A DNA stretch of 8,782 bases from JBBTWG01 sp038062935 (GTDB lineage: Bacteria; Patescibacteriota; Gracilibacteria; UBA1369; UBA12463). Under the pieces are notes generated by a model. That model worked only from the letters and a program-made list of their open reading frames with translations. It was not told where the DNA came from and did no database searches. Numbering within the stretch: the first letter of the stretch is position 1; every line of letters starts with the position of its first letter. Of the stretch, positions 1 to 6,830 are shown piece by piece. The DNA lies in assembly GCA_038062935.1 (NCBI GenBank), contig JBBTWG010000052.1, positions 1-8,782 on the forward strand, read 5' to 3'. A program made the position numbers and the translations under genes.

Positions 1-2931
1 CGTCCTGTCGTACTGAATTTCAAATATCGTTTTTGCATCCAATTCTTCTGTATACTGTCCGTGGAAAAGTTTCATGAATTTCCAGTTTGGTAATCGAACG
101 CGTTTGCCGTTTTTGAAAATGTAATATCGGTGCGTTCCTTTGATTTTGAGAATAGCGCCTTCTTTGAAACGCACTGTGGCAGCACCGAGAACTTGGGGAG
201 TACTTGCTTTCTGAAGTGCAAGAATTTCCTGTGTCGTGATTCCTCCACCGCCAGCAGGGAGTGGTACTCCAGCATTTCCTGCATTGCTTACGACAGTGAC
301 GGTGCGAGTGACTTGGTCAGCGGTGTTTCCGGCTGCGTCTGTCACGTTGTAGGTGACGGTGTAGGTTCCTGCAATTGCAGTATTGACTGGGTTGACGGTG
401 ACTACTGAGGCGCTAATATCGCCATCGAGATCGTCAGATGCTGTGGCTCCTACGTCTGTATAAACCTCTCCTTGATTGAGAGTCACGGTTGCGGAACCTG
501 TGAGAGTGATGACAGGTTTATTTTCATCTACCATGACTGTTCTTGTGACTTCTGTTGCTTTGTTTCCGGCTGCGTCGGTCACGTTGTAGGTGACTGCATA
601 TGTACCTGCGACTGCGGTGTTGACGGTGCTGAGAGTGACGATAGCACTTGTGAGATTGCCGTCAGTGTCGTCGGCGGCAATTGCTCCGGCGTCTGTGTAG
701 ACTGCATCTTTTTTCACTTTTATCGTTGCAGACCCCGTCAGGGTGATGACAGGTTTTGTGATGTCGAGGACGGTCACGGTGCGTGTCACTTGGTCAGCGG
801 TGTTTCCGGCTGCGTCTGTGGCGTTGTAGGTGACGGTGTAAGTTCCTGCATTTGCAGTATTGACTGGGTTGACGGTGACAACAGAACTTGTCGTGTCGCC
901 ATCAGTGTCGTCAGATGCGGTTGCTCCGGCGTCTGAGTAGACTTCTCCTTGATTGAGTGTCACGGTTGCGGAACCTGTGAGAGTGATGACAGGTTTTACT
1001 CCATCGACGATGACGGTTCTCGTGACTTCATTTGCGATGTTTCCTGCTGCGTCGGTGACGTTGTATTTTACCGTGTATGTGTCAGCAATGCTTGTGTCGA
1101 CGGTACTCATGATATCGATTAATCCTGTAAGATCTCCATCCTTGTTGTCTAGTGCTGTTGCTCCGGCGTCATTGTACACATCGCCTTTTTTCACTTTCAC
1201 GGTTTCGGATCCCACGAGTGTAATGACTGGTTTTTCGATGTCGAGGACAGTGACTGTTCGAGTGATTTGGTCTGCTACATTTCCTGCGGCGTCACTGATG
1301 TTATACGTGACGATGTAGGTGCCAGGAATTGCTGTATTGACTGGGTTTACTGCGACGATCAATGCTGTGATATTTCCGTCGACATCATCGAATGCTGTGG
1401 CGCCGGCGTCTGAGTAGACTTCCCCCTGATTGAGCGTGACAGTTGCAGAACCGGTAAGGGTCAATACTGGCTTTGATTCATCAACAATGACGGTTCTTGT
1501 CTTTTGTGCTGCTGCATTGCCGGCTGCGTCTGTGACGTTGTACGTGACTGTATAGGTTCCAGCGATTGCTGTATTGACTGGGTTTGCCGTGACGATGGAA
1601 GGGGTCAAATTACCGTCGACATTGTCGATGGCTATGGCGCCCGCATCAGTATAGATAGAATCTTTTTGCACTTTCACTGTTGCGGGACCGGTGAGTGCGA
1701 TCACTGGCTTTGTCGTGTCGACAACGACGACGTTTCGCGTGATTTGATCTGCTACGTTGCCTGCTGCATCACTTACTTGATATGTGACTACATATATATT
1801 TGGAACATTTGTATCAAAATTTGCACCTAATGTGACGATTGTGCTCGTGATGTCTCCATCGATGTCATCCAATGCTGTTGCACCGGCGTCGGCGTATGCT
1901 TCACCTTGATTGATCGTGACCACTGGAGAACCGATCATTGTCAGAACTGGCTTTTCTCCATCGACGATGACGGTTCGAGTCACCTGAGTTGCAGCATTTC
2001 CGGCGGCGTCATTTACGTCATAGGTGACGGTGTAAAAACCATCAATGCTTGTGTCGACTGCAGCACCTGTTGTGACTATGAGTGCATTGATATTATCTGT
2101 TCCATCATTAGCGGTAGCGCCGAGGTCTGTGTAAACACTCCCTTGTTTGACTTTTGTTGGGCTTGTACCATTCAGTGTTATCACTGGAATTTGTCCATCA
2201 GTGACTTCTTGTCGAATGATTTGTTCCAGTGGGTTCCCTGCGAGATCCTGGACAGTATCTGAAACGTCAATTGATGCAATTGCATTGGCCGAAACTGGCT
2301 CACCTTCAAATGTTAATTCGATGCTGCTTGTGCCGCTACCGCTGACTGCCGTTACACCTCTTGGTTCAAAATTATCTATTATAAGCACTAATGATGGATA
2401 ATCTGCATCTGTTGTATTTACTGGCTCAGAGTAGACAAGTGAAACTGTCTGCGGACCAGTGACTTTTGCGCTTAATAATGTTGGAATTGTTGTGTCGAAT
2501 GTGAGATTCAGGGCTGGACTCAATCCTGTTTCTTCAGCTCCTCCGTTAAATTCAATAGATGTCTGAAAGCTTGCCTGCGTTGTGTTGGCTTGGAAATCAG
2601 CTAAATGGAGGGTTAAATCGACAAAACCGTTGTCGATATTAAATTGCGAGACGATTGCGAAACCTAGACTTTGACTTAAGGTGATGGCATCTGGACTGTG
2701 ATACATTACTAAATCCCCTGGAACTACGTCTGTACCAGAAATGTCTTGGCGGACGATAAATCCGTTTGTGCCTTCTGCGATATTAATTATTCCATCCTCA
2801 TTTCCTGGAGCTGTAGGAGCGTTGGCTGGCGTGTTCTGTGCAAATGCCAAGCCCTGTGGCAAAATTAACATCATTACCAATACAGGAGCGATAATGCCCT
2901 TTTTGGCTTTCTGGAAAAAAGAAATGTTCAT
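1..2931 (-). CDS. Giant secreted Ig-repeat surface protein, 3' end cut off by the window
   Basis: The reading frame is open for 977 codons from ATG at 2931 to the window edge with no stop, so the C-terminus is missing. Residues 1-31 form a signal peptide: a KAKKG basic start, a hydrophobic core and AFA before QN. Residues 33-148 look like a first beta-sandwich module. Residues 149-248 resemble the bacterial SbsA-like Ig fold (SEPV, DLAGNPL). Residues 249-881 hold eight DUF5011/HYR-type Ig domains of 79-81 residues, each with a pattern such as VYTDAGATA, DxDGD, GTYTVTYNVTDAAGN and TRTV. A Gly-rich linker (residues 889-897) leads to a segment around 922-957 (RYYIFKNGKRVRLP) that resembles C-terminal modules of other CPR exported proteins. 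The role is probably adhesion or a cell-surface stalk, which is inferred from architecture only. No Shine-Dalgarno precedes the ATG. Any anchor lies outside the window. Confidence 0.9.
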   Translation of the reverse strand, partial: MNISFFQKAKKGIIAPVLVMMLILPQGLAFAQNTPANAPTAPGNEDGIINIAEGTNGFIVRQDISGTDVVPGDLVMYHSPDAITLSQSLGFAIVSQFNIDNGFVDLTLHLADFQANTTQASFQTSIEFNGGAEETGLSPALNLTFDTTIPTLLSAKVTGPQTVSLVYSEPVNTTDADYPSLVLIIDNFEPRGVTAVSGSGTSSIELTFEGEPVSANAIASIDVSDTVQDLAGNPLEQIIRQEVTDGQIPVITLNGTSPTKVKQGSVYTDLGATANDGTDNINALIVTTGAAVDTSIDGFYTVTYDVNDAAGNAATQVTRTVIVDGEKPVLTMIGSPVVTINQGEAYADAGATALDDIDGDITSTIVTLGANFDTNVPNIYVVTYQVSDAAGNVADQITRNVVVVDTTKPVIALTGPATVKVQKDSIYTDAGAIAIDNVDGNLTPSIVTANPVNTAIAGTYTVTYNVTDAAGNAAAQKTRTVIVDESKPVLTLTGSATVTLNQGEVYSDAGATAFDDVDGNITALIVAVNPVNTAIPGTYIVTYNISDAAGNVADQITRTVTVLDIEKPVITLVGSETVKVKKGDVYNDAGATALDNKDGDLTGLIDIMSTVDTSIADTYTVKYNVTDAAGNIANEVTRTVIVDGVKPVITLTGSATVTLNQGEVYSDAGATASDDTDGDTTSSVVTVNPVNTANAGTYTVTYNATDAAGNTADQVTRTVTVLDITKPVITLTGSATIKVKKDAVYTDAGAIAADDTDGNLTSAIVTLSTVNTAVAGTYAVTYNVTDAAGNKATEVTRTVMVDENKPVITLTGSATVTLNQGEVYTDVGATASDDLDGDISASVVTVNPVNTAIAGTYTVTYNVTDAAGNTADQVTRTVTVVSNAGNAGVPLPAGGGGITTQEILALQKASTPQVLGAATVRFKEGAILKIKGTHRYYIFKNGKRVRLPNWKFMKLFHGQYTEELDAKTIFEIQYDRT
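289..2187 (-). repeat. Eight tandem Ig-domain coding repeats arranged as four B-A pairs
   Basis: The domains begin at residues 249, 328, 409, 488, 568, 647, 727 and 806, each at the Pro of a PVI or PVL motif. Spacings alternate 79, 81, 79, 80, 79, 80, 79. Odd domains (type B) have a Lys-rich strand (KVKQGSVY, KVKKDAVY) and end in TVIVDG/E-type linkers. Even domains (type A) have TLNQGEVY and mostly end in TVTVLD-type linkers. The duplicated unit is therefore a pair of about 477 nt. Stretches exactly 477 nt apart are almost identical: about 50 nt ending at 519 and at 996 differ at one base, and 35 nt at 308-342 and 785-819 also differ at one base. The C-terminal pairs are thus the most recent copies, while domains 1-2 are the most diverged. 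Confidence 0.9.
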
Positions 2932-2954
2932 AAAACAAAAAAATTAATGATTGG

Positions 2955-2982
2955 CATATAGCTCTACCACCCTGCATATCAA
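2955..2982 (-). promoter_or_regulatory. Putative sigma70-type promoter of the Ig-repeat gene
   Basis: On the minus strand TTGATA (2982-2977) and TATATG (2960-2955) are separated by 16 nt. The start site would fall near 2948, giving a leader of about 17 nt before the ATG at 2931. The leader is A/T-rich with no Shine-Dalgarno motif. This is a pattern match only. Confidence 0.5.
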
Positions 2983-2986
2983 AAGT

Positions 2987-3010
2987 CCAGATTTTACTCA
3001 AAAAATCTGG
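2987..3010 (-). terminator. Hairpin between the CAP gene and the Ig-repeat gene, probable terminator
   Basis: CCAGATTTT and AAAATCTGG form a perfect 9-bp stem with a 6-nt loop. On the minus strand it is followed by ACTTTTGA, a weak U-tract. It lies 52 nt after the stop of the CAP gene and just upstream of the candidate promoter of the next gene, which suits separation of two transcription units. The short, A/T-rich stem and interrupted T-run make strong termination uncertain. Confidence 0.5.
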
Positions 3011-3062
3011 CTAAGCAAGCTCAATTTGTGTTGCAGGAGATTCGAAAAAGTGCAAAATCTAC

Positions 3063-3590
3063 TTATCTTAAAATGCCTCCACTCAGGGGTTTTCCGAACA
3101 TTTGGACAATAAATGTGGCGTCTACTCCACGATATTTTCCGTGAACGGATCCGACGCCAATTTCTGTGTAGTCGGGGCTCAGAATGTTTGCACGATGCGT
3201 TGGACTTGCCATCCAACCTTCCGTGACTGCCTGGGGTGATGTGTAGTTGAGGGCGAGATTTTCGCCGGCATAGAGATAGAGATACTTCGTTTCGTTCATG
3301 AAATCCCACGCTTTTTTCCCTGTTGGACTAACATGATCAAAATACTGGTTTTTGAGCATGTCTTCAGCTTTTTTTTGCGCGGCGGCGGCAAGTTTTTTCG
3401 AATTCTTGAGGAGCTTGAGACGCTGCGATCGACGAGAATCGTTCGTGAGCTCTACCACGTTTGTGCGACTCAAAAGATTCGTCGAAAGCTCTTTTGTGGA
3501 AATATGGATTGCTCGAAAAAGGCTCACTATCAAGACCGTGATAAAAAATCCAAAGAGAAAATAGGCGGTATTTTTGGTGTTTTTTTTCAT
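3063..3590 (-). CDS. Membrane-anchored CAP (SCP/YkwD-like) domain protein
   Basis: This 175-residue protein has a short basic N-terminus and one hydrophobic segment (about residues 9-26) that serves as a signal anchor, placing the rest outside the membrane. Residues about 45-168 form a CAP domain. They include an N-terminal helix with AEDMLKNQYFDHVSPTG, then YAGENLA, then EGWMASPTHRANIL, and a closing IGVGSV strand. The conserved cavity residues are visible: H86, E110, E124 and H132. Bacterial YkwD-like CAP proteins are secreted; their biochemical activity is mostly undefined, so none is assigned here. The region from 26 to 45 is a short tether. The ATG at 3590 is supported by the anchor that follows it and by an extended -10 box 14 nt upstream. 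Stop is TAA. The gene lies 89 nt after the CofE-like gene and seems to have its own promoter. Confidence 0.9.
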   Translation of the reverse strand: MKKNTKNTAYFLFGFFITVLIVSLFRAIHISTKELSTNLLSRTNVVELTNDSRRSQRLKLLKNSKKLAAAAQKKAEDMLKNQYFDHVSPTGKKAWDFMNETKYLYLYAGENLALNYTSPQAVTEGWMASPTHRANILSPDYTEIGVGSVHGKYRGVDATFIVQMFGKPLSGGILR

Positions 3591-3604
3591 GTGTGTTTTT
3601 TATT

Positions 3605-3613
3605 ATTATAGCA
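3605..3613 (-). promoter_or_regulatory. Extended -10 box upstream of the CAP gene
   Basis: The minus strand reads TGCTATAAT, a perfect TGn-TATAAT extended -10 element, ending 14 nt before the ATG. A -35 at 17-nt spacing is poor (TAGCCA), as is common for extended -10 promoters. The predicted leader is only about 7-8 nt, and no Shine-Dalgarno is possible in it. Confidence 0.55.
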
Positions 3614-3679
3614 CTTTTTTTGCTCTTTGGCTATATTATGGCCTCTTTTTGGCTCTGCAACAAGAACACTGTTGCTCAA

Positions 3680-4429
3680 TTAGTACAGACTTTTGTAGAA
3701 ACATTCGTCCGGCGGCATCTGAATTTCAGACCGCCGGATTTTGGTGTTGGTGAATTTCACTGGTGCGTTGCGAAGAATTACGAATGGAATACTTTCATCT
3801 CCTTCTCCACAGACGAGTGTTGCGGTGGCGGCGAGATTGTCGGCGATATTTTTGCTTGTGACTTTGAGTGGCTTTTGAAATAAATCTTTTTTGCCTTTGT
3901 AATTTTCGATGCCGTGAAAACCACTGTAGCCGAGCGCGATTCCGGTGACTCCGCGGCGGAGCGGGAGGAGGAAAGAATCGAAGATGAGAACGCCGAGGTT
4001 GACGCGTGACGTGTGACTTGTGACGTGTGACTTGAGGGCACTTCGAATCTTTTCTGCGGATCTGTAGGAATCTTTTGGCCAGAGAATGGCGTGATTTTCT
4101 GGGACATTCGAAGTGTCGATGCCGGCGGCGGGCGTAAAAATGTTGTTTTTGATGGTGAGGAACATGTCTCCGGGAAATGTCGTGTCAGCCTCTGTGCGCA
4201 CGAGCGCGTCGAGCGCGGGATTTGGGGCGTAGGCGCCGAAACGCTTCAAAGCTGTTTTCTTTTCCTGAGGAAAATTTTGAAGCTGAATGAGTCGACCTTC
4301 TGTGAGACTCACGACTTTCGAAACGATCCCTATGATGTCACCATTTTGGAGTTTTGCGGATTTCAAAACGAGTTCGACGAGATTGTCTGATGGTTCGATT
4401 TTTTCTGTTTTGATGGGGAAAATTTGCAC
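3680..4429 (-). CDS. CofE-like F420-0:gamma-glutamyl ligase family protein
   Basis: This 249-residue protein matches the CofE/FbiB-N ligase family (usual length near 250). It shows an N-terminal strand with KTEKIEPSDNL, then GDIIGIVSKVVSLTEGR (30-46), AAGIDTSNV (101-109), GVLIFDSFLLPLRRGVTG (146-163), the GYSGFHGIENYKGKKDLF region (168-184) and DNLAATATLVCGEGDESIP (197-215). Known members attach L-glutamate to coenzyme F420-0 using GTP and divalent metal. No F420 synthesis gene is in view, and CPR genomes often carry this family alone, so the acceptor here is unknown. The start is GTG at 4429; no upstream ATG extends the homologous region. There is no Shine-Dalgarno. Residues 133-142 are encoded by a heptanucleotide tandem repeat, which seems to lengthen the loop before the GVLIFDS strand by a few residues. 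Confidence 0.85.
   Translation of the reverse strand: MQIFPIKTEKIEPSDNLVELVLKSAKLQNGDIIGIVSKVVSLTEGRLIQLQNFPQEKKTALKRFGAYAPNPALDALVRTEADTTFPGDMFLTIKNNIFTPAAGIDTSNVPENHAILWPKDSYRSAEKIRSALKSHVTSHTSRVNLGVLIFDSFLLPLRRGVTGIALGYSGFHGIENYKGKKDLFQKPLKVTSKNIADNLAATATLVCGEGDESIPFVILRNAPVKFTNTKIRRSEIQMPPDECFYKSLY
4006..4033. repeat. Heptanucleotide tandem repeat GTGAC[G/T]T x4 inside the CofE-like gene
   Basis: The plus strand reads GTGACGT, GTGACTT, GTGACGT, GTGACTT in direct succession, so it is also an exact 14-nt tandem duplication. A fifth degenerate unit, TTGACGC, precedes it at 3999-4005. Seven is not a multiple of three, so successive copies are read in different frames and encode KSHVTSHTSRV on the minus strand. 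Confidence 0.9.
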
Positions 4430-4502
4430 GACAAAACTGTAGCATATTTTTTTGTACCTCGAGGGAATGTGCTATTCTTGAAATACTTTAACCACTTGTT
4501 TT
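4430..4502. promoter_or_regulatory. Divergent promoter region between the CofE-like gene and the slipin operon
   Basis: This 73-nt spacer separates the GTG at 4429 (minus) from the ATG at 4503 (plus). For the plus strand, TGC-TATTCT (extended -10, box at 4473-4478) lies 24 nt before the ATG, with a possible TTGTAC at 4452-4457 but only 15-nt spacing. For the minus strand, TATGCT (4446-4441) ends 11 nt before the GTG, with no convincing -35. Neither gene has a Shine-Dalgarno. The presence of promoters is likely from the gene arrangement; the exact boxes are tentative. Confidence 0.4.
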
Positions 4503-5270
4503 ATGACTCTTGATCAAATTGTTCCTTTTGGAGTTTTTATCATTTTTATTCTCCTCATCAGTATCCGCGAAGTGAAAGAATATCAGCGTGGCGTTCGATT
4601 TACTTTTGGGATATTCAGCAAGCTTGTGGAGCCAGGTTGGAGACTCGTGATTCCTGTTTTTCAGTCGATGCAAAAGGCCGATATTCGTACAAAAGCAGTC
4701 GATGTTCCTGATCAGGAAGCGATTACTCAGGATAATGTTTCTGTGAAAATTAATGCGGTGATTTATTACAAAGTTGTGGATGCCTCGAAGGCAGTGCTGA
4801 CGGTGGAAAATTTCTATTTGGCGGTTTTGCAGTTGGCGCAGACGACAATGCGCAACATTGTGGGAGAATTTTCTTTGGATAAACTCCTCAAAGAACGTGA
4901 TCAGGCTGCGCAGCGGATTCGTGAGCATATCGACACTGTGACGGACGCGTGGGGTATCGATGTGCAGATGGTGGAACTCAAAGATATTATTTTGTCGCCG
5001 GACCTGATTCGCACGATGGCGAAAGAAGCTGAGGCGGAACGCGAACGACGTGCGGTTATTATCAGTTCTGAAGGCGAAGTCATGGCATCCGAAAATATTT
5101 CGAAAGCAGCGAAAACGCTGGCAGAAAGCCCTGGGGCTTTGCATCTGCGCACACTTCAGTCGATCAATGATATCTCTTCGGATCAATCAAACACAACTAT
5201 ATGGATGGTGCCAGTGGAGGCACTTCGCGCGCTGGAAGGGATTACTGAATTCTTAAAAGCGAAAAAATAA
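4503..5270 (+). CDS. Slipin / stomatin-like SPFH (band 7) membrane protein
   Basis: This 255-residue protein has one N-terminal membrane segment (about residues 6-22), followed at once by the slipin signature EYQRGVRFTFGIF and PGW. The SPFH/band-7 domain spans about residues 25-180 (ADIRTKAVDVPDQEAITQDNVSVKINAVIYYKV is split by the usual strand pattern; TTMRNIVGEFSLDKLL follows). A charged helix (EAEAERERRAVIISSEGE) and a typical slipin tail (LRTLQSINDISS and MVPVEAL) complete it. Slipins form ring-like or cage-like oligomers on membranes and help organise membrane domains or control membrane proteases. Their usual partner NfeD is not next to it. It is the first gene of a likely three-gene operon; the next ATG is 4 nt past its TAA. 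Confidence 0.9.
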   Translation: MTLDQIVPFGVFIIFILLISIREVKEYQRGVRFTFGIFSKLVEPGWRLVIPVFQSMQKADIRTKAVDVPDQEAITQDNVSVKINAVIYYKVVDASKAVLTVENFYLAVLQLAQTTMRNIVGEFSLDKLLKERDQAAQRIREHIDTVTDAWGIDVQMVELKDIILSPDLIRTMAKEAEAERERRAVIISSEGEVMASENISKAAKTLAESPGALHLRTLQSINDISSDQSNTTIWMVPVEALRALEGITEFLKAKK

Positions 5271-5274
5271 TTCT

Positions 5275-6045
5275 ATGAAAAAAATCCTTGCTTCATTTCT
5301 TCTTTCTGTTTCTTTGCTTTCTGGTATTGCTGTTGCAGCAGAAAACTTTGTGCATTTTGAAGATTTTTTTAGTGATCCGAATAATCGTTTCACTCTCGAC
5401 ATCCCTTCTTCATGGCAAAGAGATATGGAAGTCGCCAATAAAGATTTTACCGAAAAATCTTCCAAATATGATGCGGGAATGTCCCGATACTATTTTTCAA
5501 AAAAATCGAATTTTTCCATGCAGCTTATCTCCATGGATTACAAATGGACTTATTTTCCCATAGAACAGAATATTTTTTCTGAGAGCGCGCCTCAATATGA
5601 AAATCTTTCTGATTTATGCCTGAAGCCAGGTTTTATTTTTGGTCCTCAATCCTGGAATACTCCGGGCACTATTTCTGCAGTGTGCACGCTGCAGGAGATA
5701 GATGCTCAACAATCTTTCATAATCTACGAATTTTTGGCTTATCCTGAGGCAAGTGGCTATGGCATCGTCGTCAGTTCGTTTGTAAAACTTTTTGATGGTC
5801 CGTATGCAGGTAGTATTTTTTCGATGCCGCTTCAGAAAGTCTCCAAAAGCCTCGCGCGCTTGATGCCATATGAGTCCGATGAACCTGCAGTGTATGAGAA
5901 AAAATTCAAACGTGGAAAATTGGCAGCAGAAAAATACTTGAAGCGTTTGGCAAAAAAGTCTCTTTCTGGAATTCCTGCTCAAGACAAAGTAAATCTCGCT
6001 CTTTTCCTGCGGACCATTACGACATTTCACGAAAAAGAGTCATGA
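5275..6045 (+). CDS. Secreted protein of unknown function
   Basis: I do not recognise this 256-residue protein. Residues 1-21 are a clear signal peptide (MKKIL start, hydrophobic core, AVA before AEN). There is no lipobox Cys, so it is not an LspA substrate. The mature part begins with a segment like those in PsbP/DUF1795-type folds (RFTLDIPSSWQRD, residues 37-49) and is rich in aromatic residues. Its only two cysteines are C115 and C137, which could form a disulphide outside the cell. The last 60 residues are Lys-rich and helical. It sits between the slipin gene and aroE, 4 nt after the former and overlapping the latter by ATGA, so all three are probably translated from one mRNA. A role with the slipin at the envelope is a guess from context. 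Confidence 0.8.
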   Translation: MKKILASFLLSVSLLSGIAVAAENFVHFEDFFSDPNNRFTLDIPSSWQRDMEVANKDFTEKSSKYDAGMSRYYFSKKSNFSMQLISMDYKWTYFPIEQNIFSESAPQYENLSDLCLKPGFIFGPQSWNTPGTISAVCTLQEIDAQQSFIIYEFLAYPEASGYGIVVSSFVKLFDGPYAGSIFSMPLQKVSKSLARLMPYESDEPAVYEKKFKRGKLAAEKYLKRLAKKSLSGIPAQDKVNLALFLRTITTFHEKES

Positions 6046-6830
6046 GAATTTACGGTCTCCTCGCGCATCCCGTTTCTCATTCGCAGTCACCTGCTTTGTA
6101 TGAGGGATGGTTTGCGCACGCTGGAATGGAGAATGCGAAATTCGAATTGTTCGATGTGGAGCCGGAGAAATTGGGTGCGTTTTTTGAACGCATGCGCGAT
6201 AGGCATACGGAGGAAATTGTGGGTCTCGCGGTTTCTATTCCTCATAAGGAATCGGTTATTTCGTATCTCGACGAAGTCGACGAAGTCGCGAAAGAGATTG
6301 GCGCAGTGAATACTATTTCCTGGGATGGGGAAAAATTGAAAGGCTGGAACACTGATTGGATTGGTGTACGTGAAAGTTTTACGGAGGCCGGTGTGGATGT
6401 TGCGGAGAAACGTGTACTCGTGCTCGGCGCGGGCGGTGGCGCGCGGGCGGTGGTGTACGCACTGATGCATGCGGGTGCGCAGGTGCTTGTGACGAATCGG
6501 ACTTTTGATCGCGCAGAAGATTTGGCTTCGGTTTTTCGCTGTCCGCTCGTGCACTGGGATGATCGCGAAACTGTGGAGGCGGAAATCGTGGTGAATACGA
6601 CGTCGGTGGGACTCGAAGATTTGAGCGCGTCGCCGGTTTCGGTGAAGTTTTGGAAGGAGCTCAGAAATGGTGGTAGCGAAATTGTGGCTTTTGACCTCGT
6701 GTATCGACCACGTGTGACGAAATTTTTGAAAGATGCATTGGGTGCTGGCGCGCGGATTATCACCGGCGACCGAATGCTTTTTTATCAGGGGAAAGCGCAG
6801 TTTCGGATTGTGACTGGAAAAAAATTCTAG
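6042..6830 (+). CDS. aroE: Shikimate dehydrogenase
   Basis: This 262-residue protein is of usual length for AroE, which reduces 3-dehydroshikimate to shikimate with NADPH in chorismate and aromatic amino-acid synthesis. The shikimate-binding motif HPVSHSQSP lies at residues 9-17. The catalytic lysine is K69 in SIPHKE, followed by IGAVNT (86-91). GWNTDWIG (101-108) supplies the catalytic partner D105. The Rossmann loop is VLGAGGGARAVVYAL, followed by the NRT typical of NADP binding, then VNTTSVGL and DLVYRPRVTKFL, and the closing GDRMLFYQG. All key residues are present, so it should be active. The ATG overlaps the TGA of the preceding gene (ATGA), indicating coupled translation. Its TAG interlocks with the lspA stop on the other strand. 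No other shikimate-pathway gene is in the window. Confidence 0.95.
   Translation: MRIYGLLAHPVSHSQSPALYEGWFAHAGMENAKFELFDVEPEKLGAFFERMRDRHTEEIVGLAVSIPHKESVISYLDEVDEVAKEIGAVNTISWDGEKLKGWNTDWIGVRESFTEAGVDVAEKRVLVLGAGGGARAVVYALMHAGAQVLVTNRTFDRAEDLASVFRCPLVHWDDRETVEAEIVVNTTSVGLEDLSASPVSVKFWKELRNGGSEIVAFDLVYRPRVTKFLKDALGAGARIITGDRMLFYQGKAQFRIVTGKKF
6827..6830. other. Interlocked convergent stop codons (CTAG)
   Basis: The palindrome CTAG contains the TAG stop of aroE on the plus strand (6828-6830) and the TAG stop of lspA on the minus strand (6829-6827). There is no intergenic space, so any terminator for one gene must lie within the other, and read-through would produce antisense RNA. Confidence 0.95.

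Noticed and set aside
1..2187. CRISPR-like or satellite array because of regular repetition
   Set aside because: The period is about 240 nt, coding, and conserved at the protein level; there are no short repeats with unique spacers.
130..2401. Series of Cys/Val/Gly-rich plus-strand frames over the first 2.4 kb
   Set aside because: They are periodic shadows of the Ig-repeat gene read on the opposite strand and share its 237-240 nt period.
3622..3656. Direct repeats (CTCTTTGGC and CTCTTTTTGGC) and an imperfect palindrome upstream of the CAP gene, as a possible operator
   Set aside because: The copies are short, unequal and in low-complexity T-rich DNA; not enough to claim a regulator site.
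3593..3883. Plus-strand frame with a hydrophobic start opposite the CAP/CofE junction
   Set aside because: It overlaps the coding end of the CofE-like gene antisense and its hydrophobicity comes from T-rich intergenic DNA; no family features are seen.
6270..6287. Perfect 9-nt tandem duplication (GACGAAGTC twice) in aroE
   Set aside because: It encodes DEVDEV at the normal place before IGAVNT, and the family has a similar acidic stretch of the same length, so it is not an insertion.
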